Positions 36,352 to 45,235 of a stretch of DNA of 64,000 bases are shown here, in pieces. The notes beneath the pieces were generated by a model that was given only the letters and a program-made list of their open reading frames with translations, did no database searches and was not told the DNA's origin. The stretch comes from Chryseobacterium indologenes (lineage in GTDB: Bacteria > Bacteroidota > Bacteroidia > Flavobacteriales > Weeksellaceae). How positions within the stretch are numbered: the stretch's first letter is position 1; each line of letters begins with the position of its first letter. A program made the position numbers and the translations under genes. The stretch spans positions 57,757-121,756 of the forward strand of contig DJTE01000015.1 in the NCBI GenBank assembly GCA_002439165.1, in the 5' to 3' direction.

Positions 36352-36359
36352 AAACACTT

Positions 36360-38483
36360 ATGATTTTACTGAGTATACACAATCTGAGTTTTCCAATAGA
36401 AGATCCGGTATTGAAATTCCTGTTGGTACTGGTTATCATTCTTGCAGCTCCGCTGCTGCTGAATAAAATTAAAGTTCCTCACCTTCTGGGGCTTATTATT
36501 GCCGGAGCCGTCATCGGGCCTAACGGTTTCAACGTGCTTGCCAGAGACAGCAGCATTGTGGTTACCGGAACCACAGGACTTCTTTACATCATGTTCCTGG
36601 CCGGACTGGAAATTGATATGGGCGATTTCAAAAAGAACAAATGGAAAAGCCTGACTTTCGGGATTTACACTTTTACCGTTCCTTTTGTACTCGGATACCT
36701 GGGAGGATATTACATCCTCCACTTCTCCATGCTGACCTCCATTCTCTTTGCCAGCCTTTTCTCTTCCCACACGCTTATTGCCTATCCGCTGGTGAGCAAA
36801 CTGGGAATTGCAAAGAATAAAGCCGTTAATATTACGGTTGGCGGAACAATGATTACAGATATTCTTGCGCTTCTGGTACTCGCCGTAATTGTAGGAATGT
36901 CACAGGGAGACGTAGGAACGGAATTCTGGCTCAGACTGTCTGTCTCCTTTATCGTATTTGCATTAATTGTTCTGATCATATTTCCCATTATAGGACGGTG
37001 GTTCTTCAAAAAAGTGGACGACAAGATCTCCCAGTATATCTTTGTACTTGTGATGATCTATCTGGCCGCCATGCTGGCTGAACTGGCCGGAGTGGAAGCC
37101 ATTATCGGGGCATTTTTCGCAGGACTGGCTTTAAACAGGCTTATTCCTCATACCTCATCGCTGATGAACCGGGTGGAATTTGTAGGAAATGCAATTTTTA
37201 TCCCGTTCTTCCTGATCAGCGTGGGAATGCTGATCGATTTTAAAGTATTTTTTAAAAGCTGGGAAACCCTTGAAGCAGCAGGAATCATGCTTGTTGCCTC
37301 TATCGGAGGAAAATACCTTTCGGCAGTAGCTACCCAGAAAACATTCAGGCTTTCCAAAGAAGAAGGAAAACTGATCTTCGGATTGAGTTCCGCCTCTGCT
37401 GCGGCAACGCTGGCCTCTGTAATGGTGGGTTATAATATTATCCTTTCCGAAACCGAAGCCGGAGAACCGGTAAGACTGCTGAATGAGCACGTCCTGAACG
37501 GCAGCATTCTTCTGATCCTCGTTTCATGTACCATTTCATCCTTTATCTCACTGGCAAGTGCCCAGAAAATAGCAGAAAGCGATAATGAAGATACGGTTTC
37601 CGGCAATACCCACGAAGAAGAAAATATACTTCTGGCCGTTAACCATGAAAATACCGTGGATAGAATGGTGAATCTGGGAATCCTGATCAAGGCCCACTCC
37701 AATACGGAAGATCTCTTTGCTCTGAATGTCATCAATGAAGACAAAAATGAATCTTCGGTGAAAAATGCCGAAAAACTACTCCACCAGGCCGCTGATGCTG
37801 CGGCCGCGGCTGACGTTAAAATGCAGACTTTAAAACGTTATGACAATGACGTTATCAACGGTGTGAATAATGTGATCAAAGAGCAGGATATTACCGACCT
37901 GATCATCGGGCTGGAAGATGAAAAAGGATTTTCGCCTTCTTTCGTTTATAATCTGTATAACGGGTATCTTCAGAATGATGATGTGAATGTTCTGGTATAC
38001 CATGCAGCTCAGCCTCTTTCCACCATCAGGAAATATGCCGTGATGATCCCTGAAAATGCCCACAAAGAAGCCGGATTCTTCCATGCTCTTTTGAGGGTGT
38101 GGAATATTGCCAGAAATTCCGGAGCCACTATGATCTTCTATGCCCCTGAAAACATCCTGGATATTCTGCAGAAGATCATTAAAAAAGCCAATATAGAAGC
38201 CGAATTTATCATTATGAATACATGGCAGGACGGTGAGAGAACAGCCACCCGGCTGAAAGATGATGAAGCCCTGATTCTGTTCATGGCAAAAAGAGGTATG
38301 CAATCTTATATTCCTCAGATGAGACTTATTCCTGAATTATTGAACCGGTATTTGAATGATAACAATTATCTTCTGATCTTTCCGTTCTCGGAATTTGACA
38401 AAAACAGCCCGGAAATCCGTTCAGTAGGAAATCATGGTGATTTTGTGGAAATAGGAAATGTGATTCAGAAAATTTTTAAATAG
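36360..38483 (+). CDS. CPA2-type cation:proton antiporter with universal-stress-like tail
   Basis: A 707-aa protein. Residues about 15-400 are an Na+/H+ exchanger domain with some 12 helices: PHLLGLIIAGAVIGPNG (45-61), GLLYIMFLAGLEID, ASLFSSHTLIAYPLV, VGGTMITDILALLVLA, LAGVEAIIGAFFAGLALNR and IPFFLISVGMLIDF, all typical of the KefB/NapA branch. The remaining about 300 residues are soluble and contain two USP-like halves (NILLAVNHENTVDRMVNLG, KYAVMIPENAHKEAG), an arrangement seen in CHX-like antiporters, probably sensing nucleotides. It would exchange K+ or Na+ for H+. It lies downstream of a lipoprotein gene and upstream of an SH3-domain gene. Confidence 0.9.
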   Translation: MILLSIHNLSFPIEDPVLKFLLVLVIILAAPLLLNKIKVPHLLGLIIAGAVIGPNGFNVLARDSSIVVTGTTGLLYIMFLAGLEIDMGDFKKNKWKSLTFGIYTFTVPFVLGYLGGYYILHFSMLTSILFASLFSSHTLIAYPLVSKLGIAKNKAVNITVGGTMITDILALLVLAVIVGMSQGDVGTEFWLRLSVSFIVFALIVLIIFPIIGRWFFKKVDDKISQYIFVLVMIYLAAMLAELAGVEAIIGAFFAGLALNRLIPHTSSLMNRVEFVGNAIFIPFFLISVGMLIDFKVFFKSWETLEAAGIMLVASIGGKYLSAVATQKTFRLSKEEGKLIFGLSSASAAATLASVMVGYNIILSETEAGEPVRLLNEHVLNGSILLILVSCTISSFISLASAQKIAESDNEDTVSGNTHEEENILLAVNHENTVDRMVNLGILIKAHSNTEDLFALNVINEDKNESSVKNAEKLLHQAADAAAAADVKMQTLKRYDNDVINGVNNVIKEQDITDLIIGLEDEKGFSPSFVYNLYNGYLQNDDVNVLVYHAAQPLSTIRKYAVMIPENAHKEAGFFHALLRVWNIARNSGATMIFYAPENILDILQKIIKKANIEAEFIIMNTWQDGERTATRLKDDEALILFMAKRGMQSYIPQMRLIPELLNRYLNDNNYLLIFPFSEFDKNSPEIRSVGNHGDFVEIGNVIQKIFK

Positions 38484-38508
38484 TTATACTTCATTTTAAA
38501 TTTAATCA

Positions 38509-39219
38509 TTGAAAACAAAGAAAACAATACTTCTGGCAGCCGTTTTAAGCTTTCAGTATTCTTTGGCACAGTTCGCTAAAATAGCAGACCGGGACGGTTA
38601 TGTGAACATCAGAAAAAGTGCAGATGCCAAGAGCGCTATTGCGGGAAAGGTTAATTCGGGAGAAATTATTTACGTCTATGACCGCGATGAAAGCAGTAAA
38701 AACTGGCTGATGGCAGATTATCCCGATAAAAACGGAAATCTGCTTTCCGGATATGTTTACCATTCCAGGGTAAGGTATATAGAATCTTTTACACAGGTAC
38801 CCCGCGTTTCCGCGAATCAGCATAAAGCTGTTTTTGCATCAGAGAACATTAAAGTAGAGATTACTGCCGAACCTTTCAAGTATAAGGAGAATAAAAAGTA
38901 TTTTTCTTCGAGCAGCCGGGAAATTCAGACAGAAGACCTGTACAAAGGAAAACCGGTCTGGGGTACCGATGGAACCATTCCTCAGACCCGTTATCGATCT
39001 GTTACCGCCAGAATCGGAAACCATACGGTTGAAATTCCGTCAACAGAGACAGAAAACCTTTTCAACATCAATACGGAATTTGCCGAATGCTATTTTGATG
39101 CAGAAAATGAAACGCTGTATATCAGCATGGTCAATTCGGACGGAGCCGGAGGATATGCGGTGCTTTTCCGGATAGAAAAAGGGAAATATAAAGGAAAAAC
39201 AGTGATTATGCCATTCTAA
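38509..39219 (+). CDS. Secreted SH3b-domain protein
   Basis: A 236-aa exported protein starting at a TTG (38509) that directly opens a signal peptide (MKTKKTILLAAVLSFQYSLAQ); I see no ATG that would do so. Residues 24-90 form a bacterial SH3 domain (DRDGYVNIRKSADAKSAIAGKV, IYVYDRDE, LSGYVYHSRV). The C-terminal part is beta-rich with no recognised motif. SH3b domains usually bind peptidoglycan or act as scaffolds. It lies 25 bp after the antiporter gene and 10 bp before the next lipoprotein gene, so the run 35779-39862 is likely one operon. Confidence 0.75.
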   Translation: MKTKKTILLAAVLSFQYSLAQFAKIADRDGYVNIRKSADAKSAIAGKVNSGEIIYVYDRDESSKNWLMADYPDKNGNLLSGYVYHSRVRYIESFTQVPRVSANQHKAVFASENIKVEITAEPFKYKENKKYFSSSSREIQTEDLYKGKPVWGTDGTIPQTRYRSVTARIGNHTVEIPSTETENLFNINTEFAECYFDAENETLYISMVNSDGAGGYAVLFRIEKGKYKGKTVIMPF

Positions 39220-39229
39220 AAAATAAACC

Positions 39230-39862
39230 ATGAAAATCATCAAATTATTAATCCCGCTGTTCGCTTTTATTTTACTTTCGTGTAAAGAGAAAAAAGAACC
39301 TGTTAAAAACGGGAGTCCCGTATCTTCTGTAACAGATACTTTAGCGACAGAACAGCCCGCAGAAATGCCAGATACGGCCAATATAAAGAAAATTGAAAGT
39401 AAGTCTTTTCAGGAATCGAAAATGGAGGCTGATACGTTAACTGCTGGTTTTCATTTTGAGAAATTCCCTTCAGCTAATTATAAATTCACCAAAAAAGCAA
39501 AACTGGATTTCTCTGAAGATGAAGGTTTTTATAATTTCAGAACAAGGATCAGGGAAGCTTATGCAGCGGGAATCCCCGATTTTGCCAGCTATTATATCAC
39601 GGTTATTTTCGGGTGCGGAACGAGCTGTATTATGGGAATGATGATGGATGTGCGCGACGGAAAAATTTACGGGCTTCCGCTTGGAGAAGAAACCTCATGC
39701 CTGTTTGCGGATGACAGGGCTGTTTTTGATGTAGACAGCAGGCTTTTTATTGCCGGTATCTGCCGGGAATCTCCTGAAGCCGAAAGCGTCTATTACCATG
39801 CTTTTGTATGGAATGAACAGAAGAAGATTTTTGAAAAGGTGGATGAAAAAGATTTTAAATAG
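39230..39862 (+). CDS. Lipoprotein with a conserved GCGTSC segment
   Basis: A 210-aa lipoprotein: signal MKIIKLLIPLFAFILLSC with lipid Cys 18, a Glu/Thr/Pro-rich linker to about 65, then a folded domain. The domain contains an acidic N-terminal helix, FRTRIREAYAAGIPDFASYY, the Cys pair segment VIFGCGTSCIMGMMMDVRDG (about 122-141) and a C-terminal sheet with two more Cys (TSCLFADD, GICRES). The four Cys could form disulfides in the periplasm. I do not know a function. It ends the likely operon that begins with the lipoprotein at 35779. Confidence 0.7.
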   Translation: MKIIKLLIPLFAFILLSCKEKKEPVKNGSPVSSVTDTLATEQPAEMPDTANIKKIESKSFQESKMEADTLTAGFHFEKFPSANYKFTKKAKLDFSEDEGFYNFRTRIREAYAAGIPDFASYYITVIFGCGTSCIMGMMMDVRDGKIYGLPLGEETSCLFADDRAVFDVDSRLFIAGICRESPEAESVYYHAFVWNEQKKIFEKVDEKDFK

Positions 39863-40553
39863 GCTGGGTCCGCAGGCTGGGTAATAAAATAAATTTCATC
39901 AACAGAATGTTTCCAGGATTAAAATATTGCTGTTTTTTGGAAACGCAAAACCTTATATTCTTTCTGTTTAATTTTTTGAAACGCAAAGTCTGATGATGAA
40001 TGCCGTTGATTTTAGAGGGCAGAGAACAGAATCAACTCCGTTGATTTGATGAAGCGCGCGTTTTAGCCAAAAGCTTCATCAGCGACAAAGTCGCCTTTCT
40101 TTACTCTCTCTCAAAATCAAAAAATCTCTTACATAAAACTTTGTGTTTAATTTTTTGAAATGTAAAGCCTGATGATGAATGCCGTAGGTTTTAGAGGGCA
40201 GAGAACAGGATCAACTCCTTTGATTCGATGAAGCGGTGGATTAGCTTTCGGCTGTTTTAATTTTTAAAATAATTGATCACAGTTCTAAAAAATTGCTGAA
40301 AATCTTCGATTTTCTTGCGCCCTAAAAACATCAGAATAATTAAAATCCTTGCAGCCTTTAGCTTTAATCCAACAAGAAAATCTGTGTAATCTGAGATCCT
40401 TTGAAAAATTTAATCTGTATCCGCAACACGCAGGGATTTAAGTACCATTGATAAAACAATACATTTAAACGCACCCATCATTGAATCTTCCCTACCATAG
40501 AAAATTTATCTTTTATCATCAATTTTTGTATTTTAGTCCACAAAAAATAACCT
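39863..40553. other. 691-bp intergenic region with repeats, no gene
   Basis: It holds the 179-bp-period direct repeat (separate entry), a GATGAAGC/GCTTCATC hairpin (40048-40080) and another repeat-like fragment near 40375-40440 (AATCTGTGTAATCTGAGATC). No open frame of protein character is present. Confidence 0.6.
39967..40235. repeat. Two 90-bp direct repeat copies, 179 bp apart
   Basis: Copies at 39967-40056 and 40146-40235 match at 82 of 90 positions by my count (shared core TGATGATGAATGCCGT and TTTAGAGGGCAGAGAACA). The spacer between them carries the hairpin arm GCTTCATC. Confidence 0.75.
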
Positions 40554-41366
40554 ATGAAACAGATCACCGGAATTCTTCTGATCATCATGTCGGTACTTAT
40601 TTCTGCTCAGGAAAAAAAATATTCTGATCAGGAAATGAAACAGAAACTGGATTCCATCAAAACAGAAGGAAACCTTTTATTTTCTCTTGAAAATGCATCA
40701 TGGCATTCCGGGGATCTCATCAGCCAAAACACATCAGTACACGGGTCTGTGGGCGCTTATCTCACGTATAAAGTTCATGACACAGTAAAATCGGTTTTTC
40801 TGAACAGAGATCAAAGTCTTGTTATTGCGGAATATTCTTTTAAAAACAATGGAACAAAACCTGTAAAAGAGAATTTCCGGCAGAGAAAGCTTAATGAAAC
40901 GGAAGCAGGTATCAATAAAGTACGAAACACCGTCATTCCACAGCTATCCGATCCCAAATATGAGGTAGGTGCTCCTGAAGGTTATAATCTGAATGTTATT
41001 ATTCTTCCGCAGAATGATAAGTATAAGGTATATTTAATTCCCGGAACCTCTCAGAATGGGATTATTCCATTTGGAAATGATTATTTATTCATTACAGACC
41101 GGGAAGGTAAAATTCTTTCACACCAGAGGTTTCACTCAAGATTAATTCCTGCAATTACCCAATTGAAAAACGGAGCTACTTCTGTCAAAGCTACCCACAG
41201 CCATTTAAGGACCAGTCCGTTTATTTCGGCTACTGATATCTGTACATTTAAGCTGTATGCACCACTGACAAAGATGGAGGAGTTTTCTGTCTATTCACCT
41301 GCACTGGGCACCTATATGACCTATAATTATAAAAAAGATTCTCTGGAGAAAACGAAGGAACCTTAA
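40554..41366 (+). CDS. Secreted hypothetical protein
   Basis: A 270-aa exported protein with signal peptide MKQITGILLIIMSVLISAQ (cleavage after residue 19). The mature part looks like a mixed alpha/beta domain: a helical start (KKYSDQEMKQKLDSIKTEGNLLFSLENASWHSGD), then strands including YEVGAPEGYNLNVIILPQNDKYKVYLIPGT, HQRFHSRLIPA and THSHLRTSPFISATDICTFKLY. His residues cluster around 192-216, but I recognise no metal or catalytic motif. It has its own upstream gap (repeat region) and is followed by a small membrane-anchored protein gene 55 bp later. Confidence 0.72.
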   Translation: MKQITGILLIIMSVLISAQEKKYSDQEMKQKLDSIKTEGNLLFSLENASWHSGDLISQNTSVHGSVGAYLTYKVHDTVKSVFLNRDQSLVIAEYSFKNNGTKPVKENFRQRKLNETEAGINKVRNTVIPQLSDPKYEVGAPEGYNLNVIILPQNDKYKVYLIPGTSQNGIIPFGNDYLFITDREGKILSHQRFHSRLIPAITQLKNGATSVKATHSHLRTSPFISATDICTFKLYAPLTKMEEFSVYSPALGTYMTYNYKKDSLEKTKEP

Positions 41367-41420
41367 ATTTGATCTTTAAAAACGAATTCTATTTATCCAA
41401 ACTGCTCATTATAAAATTCA

Positions 41421-41789
41421 ATGAAGAAGGCCATACTTATTTTTATCTCCATCATTGTACTGATCGTGATTTCCTTTACCATTTACTGGAATCTGCCGAT
41501 ATCCGTCACCAGACATTCTGATATTGAATACGGAAACAGCCTGATCAAAAATGTAGAAGATTATAGGAAAACACATCACAAACTGCCAGACAACAGCGAT
41601 TGGAATACGCTGGAAAAACTGGGATTCAAACCTACTGACCTGGGAACTCAGCCGGATTATTATACTGATGGAACAGACTATGAAATTACTTATCCGGATA
41701 GTTTTGACGGGCCTTATCTGATCTGGAATTCCAATGAAAAGGAATGGAGCATTGATTTTCCCAAACTTTTTAAAAAGAAAAACCGTTAA
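41421..41789 (+). CDS. Small membrane-anchored hypothetical protein
   Basis: A 122-aa protein with one N-terminal transmembrane segment (residues 4-26, ILIFISIIVLIVISFTIYW) and a soluble remainder. The segment SLIKNVEDYRKTHHKLPD (40-57) has the look of the start of a GspG/pilin-like globular domain ('..I..Y...hg.lP'), followed by aromatic-rich strands. This resemblance is weak. No cleavage motif for prepilin peptidase is visible before the helix. It converges on purK across a bidirectional terminator. Confidence 0.65.
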   Translation: MKKAILIFISIIVLIVISFTIYWNLPISVTRHSDIEYGNSLIKNVEDYRKTHHKLPDNSDWNTLEKLGFKPTDLGTQPDYYTDGTDYEITYPDSFDGPYLIWNSNEKEWSIDFPKLFKKKNR

Positions 41790-41794
41790 AATAG

Positions 41795-41830
41795 AAAGAG
41801 CTGCAATGATTCATTACAGCTCTTTTATTT
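41795..41830. terminator. Bidirectional terminator before purK
   Basis: AAAGAGCTG pairs with CAGCTCTTT around a 13-base loop, with A/T-runs on both sides, between convergent genes. Confidence 0.8.
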
Positions 41831-41843
41831 TTGATGTGAATTG

Positions 41844-42956
41844 TTATTCAGCAATTACTTTTACCATTCCTTTTACTTTTACCAGTTTTTCCATCAGTTC
41901 TTCTCTGGAATCTGCAAGAACATTGATGTGGCCCATTTTCCGGCCCGGTTTGGTTTCTGTTTTGCCGTATAGATGAACGTAGGTTTCAGGCAGTCTGAGA
42001 ACATCCTCCATTCCCTGATATACTACTTTTCCGGCATGTCCTTCTGCTCCTACCAGGTTCAGCATTCCGCTGTAAGTAATAGCATCAGTATCCGCTAAAG
42101 GCAGGTTTTTCACCACTCTGTACATCTGCTCAAACTGGGAATTTGTATTTCCTTCCTGGCTCTGGTGTCCTGAATTATGTAATCTTGGAGCTGTTTCATT
42201 TACCCATACTTTTCCTTCTTTATCCAGGAACAGTTCAATGGCAAAAAGCCCCGGTGAATTTACAGCATTCAGGAATTTTTCTGTAATTCCCTCGATCTGG
42301 TTCACAACATCTTCGGTCAGGAGCACCGGACAGACGTTGAAGTCCAGCAGGTTTAATTTAGGATCAGCCACCATTTCCGTTACCGGGAAAATATTGGTTT
42401 CTCCGCTTTCGTTTCGGGCAACAATTACAGAAAGTTCTTTATCGATATCTACCAGGCTTTCAATCACGGAAGGTTCTTTCCACAGATTCTGAAGATCATT
42501 TTCCGTTTTAATGACCTGTACGCCTTTTCCGTCGTAGCCACCGGTATTCATCTTCTGAACAAACGGCAGGGGCATTACGATTTTTTCATCACTGTTCCAT
42601 ACCGTCTGGAATTCAGGGCTTGGAATATCGTGGTTTTTATAAAATTCCTTCTGAAGGATTTTTTGCTGTATGGTTTTGATAATGGCGGCATTCGGAACTA
42701 CTTTTACGCCCTGTTTTTCAAGTTCTGCAAGGGCTTCGGCGTTTACATGCTCTATTTCGATGGTCACGACCTCTTTATCTTTCCCGAAGTTCAGTACCGT
42801 TTCATAATCATTGAAATTTCCCTGGGTAAAATATGAGATATTATGGCACGGGGCATCAGAAGCCGGATCAAGCGTATAAAATTCATCATCATATTTCAAT
42901 GCGCTCTGGATAAGCATTCTTCCCAGTTGGCCGCCTCCTAAAATTCCTATTTTCAT
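41844..42956 (-). CDS. purK: 5-(carboxyamino)imidazole ribonucleotide synthase
   Basis: ATP-grasp enzyme that carboxylates AIR to N5-CAIR, feeding PurE. The 370-aa protein shows the N-terminal GILGGGQLGRMLIQSA (3-18), VVTIEIEHVNAEAL, FVQKMNTGGYDGKGVQV (ATP-grasp lysine and glycine loop), LSVIVARNESGE, GLFAIELFLDKEGKVWVNETAPRLHNSGH (metal-binding Glu/Asn) and a C-terminal VHLYGKTETKPGRKMGHI. Complete. It is on the minus strand, 41 bp downstream of the DUF1543 gene (42998-43561), with which it may be co-transcribed. Confidence 0.95.
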   Translation of the reverse strand: MKIGILGGGQLGRMLIQSALKYDDEFYTLDPASDAPCHNISYFTQGNFNDYETVLNFGKDKEVVTIEIEHVNAEALAELEKQGVKVVPNAAIIKTIQQKILQKEFYKNHDIPSPEFQTVWNSDEKIVMPLPFVQKMNTGGYDGKGVQVIKTENDLQNLWKEPSVIESLVDIDKELSVIVARNESGETNIFPVTEMVADPKLNLLDFNVCPVLLTEDVVNQIEGITEKFLNAVNSPGLFAIELFLDKEGKVWVNETAPRLHNSGHQSQEGNTNSQFEQMYRVVKNLPLADTDAITYSGMLNLVGAEGHAGKVVYQGMEDVLRLPETYVHLYGKTETKPGRKMGHINVLADSREELMEKLVKVKGMVKVIAE

Positions 42957-42997
42957 TTTACTTTTATTTTTTCTGTTAGATTTAAATTTCTTCCGGC

Positions 42998-43561
42998 TTA
43001 TTGGATCTTATCAATTTTAAGATAGCCTAGCCCCATTGGATTTTCCTGATTTTCAGCTTCAGATTTTGTAAGGACAATAGAATATTTTGCTTTCATTTTC
43101 TCAGGCAGGATGTCACTGACATTGAAAATATCATCAATATCAACGCCGTGCTTATCATCAATATGGCTTACCGCACCTTCAAAGCCCATCGTAGCATAGA
43201 ATTCCGTCGCTTTTGCTCTTTTCACGATCTCTCCCATTGATTTTCCTACCATCAGATGCTGTTCATGAAATTCTTCGAAGAAACCTTTTTTATACCCGCC
43301 CAGATTAAGGAAGTACAACTGGTCTTCTGCTGTTCTCTCTCCTTTTTCAACGATTTTCACTTCATATCCGTCTGCAAATTTCACCTCCTGATAACAGTCC
43401 AGGTGGATCTTTCCCTCTGCTTCTTTCCAGAATTCTTTCATATCAGGCACAAGATCCTTAAGGTTTTCCGCGATTCCGAAAAAAACATCATGCTGCTCAA
43501 TATTCCGGCCTTTAGGCGTTGCACCGAGGATGATATAGAATAATTTCATTTCAGTTTTCAT
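42998..43561 (-). CDS. DUF1543-family protein
   Basis: A 187-aa cytoplasmic protein with the DUF1543 pattern: MKLFYIILGATPKGRNIEQHDVFFGIAENLKDL (5-37), WKEAEGKIHLDCYQEV, YFLNLGGYKKGFFEEFHEQHLMVG, AKATEFYATMG, HIDDKHGVDIDDIFNVSDI. The role of this family is unknown. Either the ATG at 43561 or that at 43549 (MKLFYI) may be used; a perfect TATTTTTG box on the minus strand at 43567-43574 lies only five bases from the first, favouring 43561 if transcripts are nearly leaderless. It is upstream of purK on the same strand and may be co-transcribed with it. Confidence 0.8.
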   Translation of the reverse strand: MKTEMKLFYIILGATPKGRNIEQHDVFFGIAENLKDLVPDMKEFWKEAEGKIHLDCYQEVKFADGYEVKIVEKGERTAEDQLYFLNLGGYKKGFFEEFHEQHLMVGKSMGEIVKRAKATEFYATMGFEGAVSHIDDKHGVDIDDIFNVSDILPEKMKAKYSIVLTKSEAENQENPMGLGYLKIDKIQ

Positions 43562-43598
43562 GCTTACAAAAATACGTCAAATTTATCTTTTTTAAACG

Positions 43599-43630
43599 TT
43601 TGGCAGAGTACAGCAATAGTTTTATATTTG
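43599..43630 (+). promoter_or_regulatory. TauE-gene promoter
   Basis: TTTG at 43599-43602, a 20-bp spacer and TATATTTG at 43623-43630; four bases later comes the ATG at 43635. Confidence 0.65.
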
Positions 43631-43634
43631 TAGC

Positions 43635-44465
43635 ATGTCAGAAATCATCATTCTCTTCCTCGGAGCCATTTCTGCGGGGCTTTTAGGTTCGCTTACAGGT
43701 TTGGGAGGAGGAGTTATCATCATCCCTTTACTGACGCTGGGTTTCGGCGTTCCTATGCACTATGCCATCGGTGCTTCTTTGATTTCCGTGATCGGAACCT
43801 CTTCCGGTGCTGCGGTAGCTTTTGTGAAAGAAGGTTTTACCAATATGCGGATCGGTATGTTTCTGGAGATTGCCACCACAGCAGGGGCCATTATCGGAGC
43901 CCTGGTTTCGGGAATGCTTAATCCGAATACCATTGGGATTATCTTTGCCAGCATTCTTCTTTTAACGGTTATTTTAAATTTAAAAGGTAAACCGGATCAT
44001 CAGGAACCTTTAATCAAAGGAAGCCTGGAGGATAAACTGAAACTGTACGGAACTTTTCCTGATAAAGGGGTATTGAAAAGTTACTCTGCAAGAAATACAG
44101 TTCCCGGATTTCTGATGATGATGTTTGCCGGCGCCATGTCCGGTCTTCTGGGAATCGGTTCCGGTGCCCTGAAGGTTCTTGCTATGGACAATATGATGAA
44201 ACTGCCGTTTAAGGTTTCTACAACAACCAGTAATTTTATGATCGGTGTAACAGCAGTTGCCAGTGCCCTGATCTACTTCCAGAGAGGAGAGATCATCCCG
44301 GTGATTGTTGCTCCGGTTCTGATAGGTGTGGTGGTAGGAAGCTTCATCGGTTCAAAAACCCTGATGGTTTCCAAGACCAAGAAATTAAAAGTATTTTTTG
44401 CCATCGTGATCACGGTGCTTTCAGTATATATGATGTATAACGGGATCAATAAAAGCTTCAGATAA
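43635..44465 (+). CDS. TauE/SafE-family sulfite/anion exporter-like permease
   Basis: A 276-aa inner-membrane protein with about eight helices in two similar halves. The first-half signature is LGAISAGLLGSLTGLGGGVIIIPLL (near 6-30), and the matching second-half segment is FAGAMSGLLGIGSGALKVLAM (about 162-182). TauE/SafE members export sulfite, sulfoacetate or other organic anions; the substrate here is unknown. It overlaps the following DUF1634 gene by one base (TAATG), a pairing often seen for this permease, suggesting that the DUF1634 protein is an accessory subunit. Confidence 0.9.
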   Translation: MSEIIILFLGAISAGLLGSLTGLGGGVIIIPLLTLGFGVPMHYAIGASLISVIGTSSGAAVAFVKEGFTNMRIGMFLEIATTAGAIIGALVSGMLNPNTIGIIFASILLLTVILNLKGKPDHQEPLIKGSLEDKLKLYGTFPDKGVLKSYSARNTVPGFLMMMFAGAMSGLLGIGSGALKVLAMDNMMKLPFKVSTTTSNFMIGVTAVASALIYFQRGEIIPVIVAPVLIGVVVGSFIGSKTLMVSKTKKLKVFFAIVITVLSVYMMYNGINKSFR

Positions 44466-44848
44466 TGAAAAAGAATTTTACAGATGTGGATCTGAACCGT
44501 TCGGTAGGAAATCTCCTGAGGCTGGGTGTTATTCTGTCTGTGATTACTTCACTGGCAGGTTTCATCAAATTATTTCTGGAAGGCTTCAAAATGCCGAAAA
44601 AATACACCTGCCTGGATATAGGAACCTCATCTGAAAAAGTATGGGGACATTTCTGGAACTCTCTGTGCAAGGGAGAAGGAATGGCCATCATCCAGCTGGG
44701 AATCCTTTTGCTGATCTTTACTCCTCTCATGAGGATCGTCTTTGCGCTGATAGGATATTTAAAAGAAAAAGACTACGTGTATGTAGTCATTTCTTCTATT
44801 GTACTGGCCATTATGGCGGTGAGTTTCTTTACCGGATACGCTCACTGA
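44465..44848 (+). CDS. DUF1634 membrane protein
   Basis: A 127-aa protein with three hydrophobic helices (about 15-40, 72-95 and 103-124) and the family opening DVDLNRSVGNLLRLGVILSVI (6-26). The role is unestablished, but DUF1634 genes frequently follow TauE/SafE permeases, and the one-base overlap here predicts coupled translation. It converges on the VOC-family gene with a gap of three bases, and I see no clear terminator in this narrow junction. Confidence 0.85.
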   Translation: MKKNFTDVDLNRSVGNLLRLGVILSVITSLAGFIKLFLEGFKMPKKYTCLDIGTSSEKVWGHFWNSLCKGEGMAIIQLGILLLIFTPLMRIVFALIGYLKEKDYVYVVISSIVLAIMAVSFFTGYAH

Positions 44849-44851
44849 TCT

Positions 44852-45235
44852 TTAAATTTCATAGAACTCCAGCGGAAGCAGATCCGGATCCTGGGTAAAG
44901 AAAAATTCTTTTCCGGTATATTCATCAACACGGATTTGTTCACAGATAAGGCCTTTTGACATAAGTTCCTGTCTTTTGTTTGCTACATTTTCTACTGAGA
45001 AAGCCAGATGTCTCAGCCCACAGGCTTCAGGACGGGAAGGTCTCTGAGGAGGATCCGGAAATGAAAACAATTCGATCACATAATGATCTTCTATTGCCAG
45101 ATCCAGTTTATAGGACCGTCTCTCTTCACGGTATACTTCCCGGATGATGTTTAATCCTAAGACTTCAGTATAGAATTTTTTAGAATTTTCATAATCCGAA
45201 CAGATTATGGCAATGTGGTGAATCTTCATATTCAT
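44852..45235 (-). CDS. VOC-family protein (glyoxalase-like, YaeR/GloA2 type)
   Basis: A 127-aa metal-dependent beta-alpha-beta protein. The first half is MKIHHIAIICSDYENSKKFYTEVLGLNIIRE with H6 as probable ligand; E55 (VIELFSF) is the second. The second half has GLRHLAFSVENV with H76 and LLPLEFYEI with E124, so the two pairs His-Glu make a complete metal site. The text RPSRPEACGLRHLAF matches the YaeR/SMU1112c-like group. The substrate is unknown. It is the last gene of a three-gene minus-strand run; its start overlaps the end of the preceding gene by one base. Confidence 0.88.
   Translation of the reverse strand: MNMKIHHIAIICSDYENSKKFYTEVLGLNIIREVYREERRSYKLDLAIEDHYVIELFSFPDPPQRPSRPEACGLRHLAFSVENVANKRQELMSKGLICEQIRVDEYTGKEFFFTQDPDLLPLEFYEI

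Noticed and set aside
39863..40553. Possible CRISPR-like array in the repeat-rich gap
   Set aside because: Only two 90-bp copies at 179-bp spacing, no short regular repeats and no cas genes nearby.
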